Below are positions 60,441 through 64,000 of a stretch of 64,000 nt of DNA, one piece after another. The position numbers were made by a program, and so were the translations under genes. Position 1 is the stretch's first letter. Every line of letters begins with the position of its first letter. Origin of the DNA: Diphasiastrum complanatum (taxonomy: Eukaryota; Streptophyta; Lycopodiopsida; Lycopodiales; Lycopodiaceae). Under the pieces are notes generated by a model. That model worked only from the letters and a program-made list of their open reading frames with translations, searched no databases and was not told the DNA's origin. The stretch is taken from the NCBI GenBank assembly GCA_029204225.1, contig CM055097.1, positions 29,479,785 to 29,543,784 on the forward strand, written 5' to 3'.

Positions 60441-60755
60441 GTTGAATGAAGTTTCAAATTTAGTTGAGAAGCATCATACACAAGATCAAGTTCTTTAGTA
60501 GTGATAATGGAGGAGAATATATCTCCAATGAATTTAAAGACTTTTGTGATCAAGAAGGGATCAAGGAGTTATCTTGCCCTTACACCCCTCAACAAAATGG
60601 GGTGGTCGAGAAGAGAGATAGGACACTATGTGAATGTTCTAAAGCTCTAAGGTTAGATGGATGCCGATGGATGCCTACCTAAGTCTTTTTGGGGAGAAGC
60701 TCTCATCTGTGCTAACTTCTTATTTAATAGAGTTCCATGTGGCTCTATAAAAAAG
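60441..60755 (+). pseudogene. Ty1/copia integrase core fragment
   Basis: Reads IKFFSSDNGGEYISNEF (second catalytic Asp), CPYTPQQNGVVEKRDRTL (catalytic Glu), then after a frame change SFWGEALICANFLFNRVPC. These are hallmark copia integrase blocks. The first Asp and all flanking domains are missing, so it is an isolated remnant. Confidence 0.88.
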
Positions 60756-63559
60756 TGAGATGATCTTTTTTTCTCGGTGCAATGTACTATGCCTATCAGA
60801 TTCAAGCTTTAAATTATTTTTGAACTCTACTTGATCCAAACTTTATCATAAGGATCTATACTATTGATTTTACAAACACACAAATTCATTAATGTGCAAA
60901 AGCAAGAATCATCAAAAAGCATTCAGAAGCATTTAGCATTCACATTTAGTCATTTACGACCAATCTATGAATCATCAATTTGCAAAAGAAAAAAAGAAGA
61001 TGTAACAAAAAATGTGCAATGACACAAGACAATGTCTCTCGAAAATAGCTTGATTAAAATTGCAAGAGAGTGGTCTGTGAACGTATATAAAAGTCTTGCA
61101 TCTATGTGCCTTATTTATAGCTGTACAATATAATTACAAAGACATATTTAAAATATGGATTGTGAAATTTCACACTTGTGGGACACCCCAAAAGTGTGAT
61201 TGATGTGGGTGATTGCACAAAGATCAAGCTATAGATTGAATTCCAAGATCTACCTCACAAATCTAAGCCAAGAGCACATGAAACATGCATAAATCATTCA
61301 CCAAAGTACATTCACACATGTGAAAGACTTGTGATGAAAAAACTAAGTATAAAAAAGTCTTGCTCAGAGGTAGAGAGAGTAAAAGTAATGTTATTCTTTG
61401 AAACATATTGATGATACATCAAGACATAAAGAGAGACATTTCATTTCCAAAATTGAGGTATCAAGTGTTCAATAGAAGTCATGTACATGCTAGAACAAAT
61501 GACTTTTCAATCTTTTCAATTTCAAGTTAAATGAGTACCATTTCCCCATTCTTTGCAAAATGTGATGGGCTCTTAATCATTTGAACTGATACAAAATATA
61601 CACAATCTTGCAACATAGAAACAATTGAGATTGAATTAGGGGCATGAAAACTTCTACATCCATACACAAGTTCCTCAAGCGAACTAGTGGTTTATAGTCT
61701 TTTTCCTCTCAAAAGTTGGATTCATGTTTGTGGACACCTAGAAGGCAATAAGCATGTTCCCAAAGTTGGTTGACTTATGTTGTCTTACATCCCTTGGCTC
61801 TTCTCCATAGATCGTGCAAACTGTCATAGATATTTGGTCCTTGGCACTTGTCCATGTGAGAAATTGGCAAAAATCTAGCTTGGTATTTTTATGAAAGAAG
61901 TTTGTAAGTGAATCTCACATGTGTGGAGGATGTTCCCACGTGTAGAGAATTGTGAATTAAATTAAAAATGTTAAATATAGGGGTCTTATGTTTTTTGTAT
62001 CAAGCATCTAGGTGTAGGATGTTAATAGGGTCAAATTTGGCATAGATGGCATTAAGAGGTGGCAAAAGTGTGGTCCAATCATGATTGAACATTGTGGTAG
62101 CTCATGGATCTATTTCTATCATTGTACTTCTCATTTGGATCTAATTGATTTTGAGATTGAGTGGATTTTATGAGTTATTGGTTTTCTAGCTTTCTCTCTC
62201 TACTCGAGAGCTCATGATAATTTTCTCTCTCTACCTGAGGAGAGCAGCTTGTTTTTACTTAGATTATTTTTGGAACAATTCCCACACGTGTGAGTGAGAG
62301 TTGGAAGTGATTGAATGCATGTAGTAGTGTGTTTTTGCCATAGAATCAAAGATAGATCTTGAATCTCAATCTAGTCTTGATCTTGATGCATCTACACACC
62401 TTAGGAGATCACAAGTACATGTTGTGGACAGTCCACACGTGTGAAATCAACAGTCCATAGATCTTGCAAAATGTCATAGATATTTGGCTAACAAATACAA
62501 GTTCCATCATAGAAAAAAAAAAAAAGGGCAAATGACATATTAAAAACAACTTTGATATGTAAAGGTTTGAACAAGTTACATGTGGAGCTTACGAGGGCTC
62601 ATCCCCAAACTTTCAAGCAGAAAAGCCCGACTTCGGAATAAGAAAAAAAATAAAAAAACAGGAAATTAATATTTTTAATATGATTTCAAAGATCTTTAGA
62701 TAAGATTTAGGGTCTACAACTAGAAATTTCAAGATTTGTAGTTGGAATTCCAGCTCGTAGCTAAGATTAAGTGATGGTTATAAAGAACCATAGCTATGGA
62801 TCGACTTAGAGATTAAGAGATTGTTTTTGGAATCTTTACATTTAGCTAGGATCATTTTTGAGATCCGTAGTAGTAATTGGGATCAATTTAGAGGATGTAG
62901 GTGAAATTTAGAAATCCATAGATACTTGTAAATCTTAAGATGATATATGTATGTGAAAATTATGTATCCTCGTATCTATAGATAGATGTAACCACAAGTT
63001 ATTATTTTTTAAGCTTGCAATGAATGTGAAGTGATGCCAGGGGTGAAGATGCATATGATTCTTTGAAAAGCAAAGTTTTACCATGTGAAGTATAGCCTGA
63101 ATACAACCAAAATATTATTGCTACAAAATTGCCGACTCCCTAATGATTTTGCCCTCTACCTATCTTTTTTGAAGAAAAAATTCAATTAAAAATCAATAAA
63201 CAAAATGTGTAACAGATCTATCAATGTTAAAGATGTATAAAACAACTTTCCATACATGCCCATTTCATTTGCTAAGGAGGGTATCCATTCCTTACACTAC
63301 GGAACAATGAATTTGTCATATATTAAGAACAAACAAAGCTTTGCATGTTGCATTGTAATGCACACATCAAGATCCCAAGGATTCAAATTTGTTACAGCCC
63401 TAGCCAGCTTTTAATTATGTGGATATATACAAAATGTGCCAGAAAGGTGGATGCCCATTCAAATAATCCATATAACTCAAGCTAATCAACAACAGTTAAC
63501 ATTATAGGTTGTTAGGTAAGCAGCATGCCTCAACAAAATAGCAAACCATAAGATGCTTT
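60756..63559. other. Gene-less AT-rich stretch
   Basis: Nothing coding recognised. A pair of related words ('gtcatagatatttgg') occurs at 61825 and 62472, and 'acacgtgtga' at 62284 and 62432, suggesting old duplicated repeat DNA. Confidence 0.45.
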
Positions 63560-64000
63560 GTATTTAAACTGTAGGAAATAGAAGCCTAAGGATCCAGAAT
63601 CTTAACTATTTAATCACACAAAGCATTCTCAAAAGAAAGAGAGAGATGGCTAGAAACCCTCTTGTAAAAACTCGTGGACAACCAAGGAGAATAGTCAAAA
63701 TTGCTTACAAAAGTGTCATATACAAATGGGATGTACACATATATATAGTCCGAGATGACTATCTAACTTCATGACTATTGGCTATCCAACTACTTGACTA
63801 TTGACTATCCAACTTCCTATAAGTTACATAGAAAGAATAAGCTACCTCCAATATGTCAAGTTGGGGTACTTAATGTCACAATTAGGCCTAGTGGACCCAT
63901 GAGTCCATACCAAGTTAATTTCATACTAACTTAGCTAACTCTAAGTTTAGTAGGCCTAATATAATAAATGACCATGGTTACACAACTCTTGACCTTTTGG
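63560..64000 (-). repeat. Possible LTR fragment at right edge
   Basis: On the minus strand a TATATATATGTG box (near 63740) precedes sequence with LTR R/U5-like composition. Upstream, 'gactattg(g/a)ctatccaact' is repeated at about 63770-63812. No partner LTR or primer site was found, so this is a guess from layout. Confidence 0.3.

Noticed and set aside
1-64000. tRNA or rRNA genes
   Set aside because: No cloverleaf with A and B boxes or conserved rRNA blocks was recognised by eye; a tRNA-finder run would be decisive.

Overview
The window is nuclear DNA from a land plant with a large, transposon-rich genome. The evidence is plant-type Ty3 and Ty1 retrotransposons with plant primer sites, BED-type hAT transposons, a plant telo-box promoter and one recognisable host gene, the 60S ribosome-biogenesis factor MAK16, with a 31.5 kb intron. 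Introns this long are common in conifers, cycads, Ginkgo and ferns and unusual in small-genome angiosperms, but the sequence alone does not decide the lineage.

Layout. (1) 1-13879: a very large minus-strand Ty3 element of the Tat/Athila type. It has a 5' LTR (12790-13879), a TGGCGCC primer site, a leader with a tandem-repeat array, decayed gag-pro-RT-RNaseH-IN, two more arrays of the same repeat family, and a third reading frame of unknown function in the env position that runs off the left edge. (2) 13880-21290: Ty1/copia remnants on the minus strand, interrupted by a truncated plus-strand Tat-type element (14511 to about 18500). (3) 21984-22004: a triple telo-box, then the MAK16 gene. Exons 1-4 are at 22156-23379 and exons 5-9 at 54852-55925; the spliced frame is open for 305 codons. 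(4) 23380-54851: intron 4, filled with nested elements. (5) 55926-64000: gene-poor, AT-rich DNA with one copia integrase fragment.

Intron 4 can be read as a nest. A plus-strand Ty3 element (LTR 25864-26338, gag 27057, RT 33269, IN to 40994) was hit by a chromovirus derivative that has lost most of pol (28251-33263, 5-bp TSD TCGTT), and by a hAT element (33818-39131, 8-bp TSD TTCTGTCT). About 0.43 kb of its RT/RNase H is flipped between two copies of the palindrome TGTGTACACA. Its integrase is cut at 40995 by a minus-strand, nearly coding-complete but gag-less chromovirus. That chromovirus abuts a copia RT fragment, which is split by a second hAT (45155-54072, TSD TTGCAAGC). The second hAT itself carries a 4.7 kb copia-type LTR element with no recognisable genes (49231-53949, TSD TCGGG).

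Only MAK16 looks functional. All transposon coding regions carry stops, frameshifts, deletions or insertions, so they are annotated as pseudogenes or fragments. Most boundaries of nested elements come from terminal repeats and target-site duplications read directly in the sequence; element boundaries marked 'about' are estimates.
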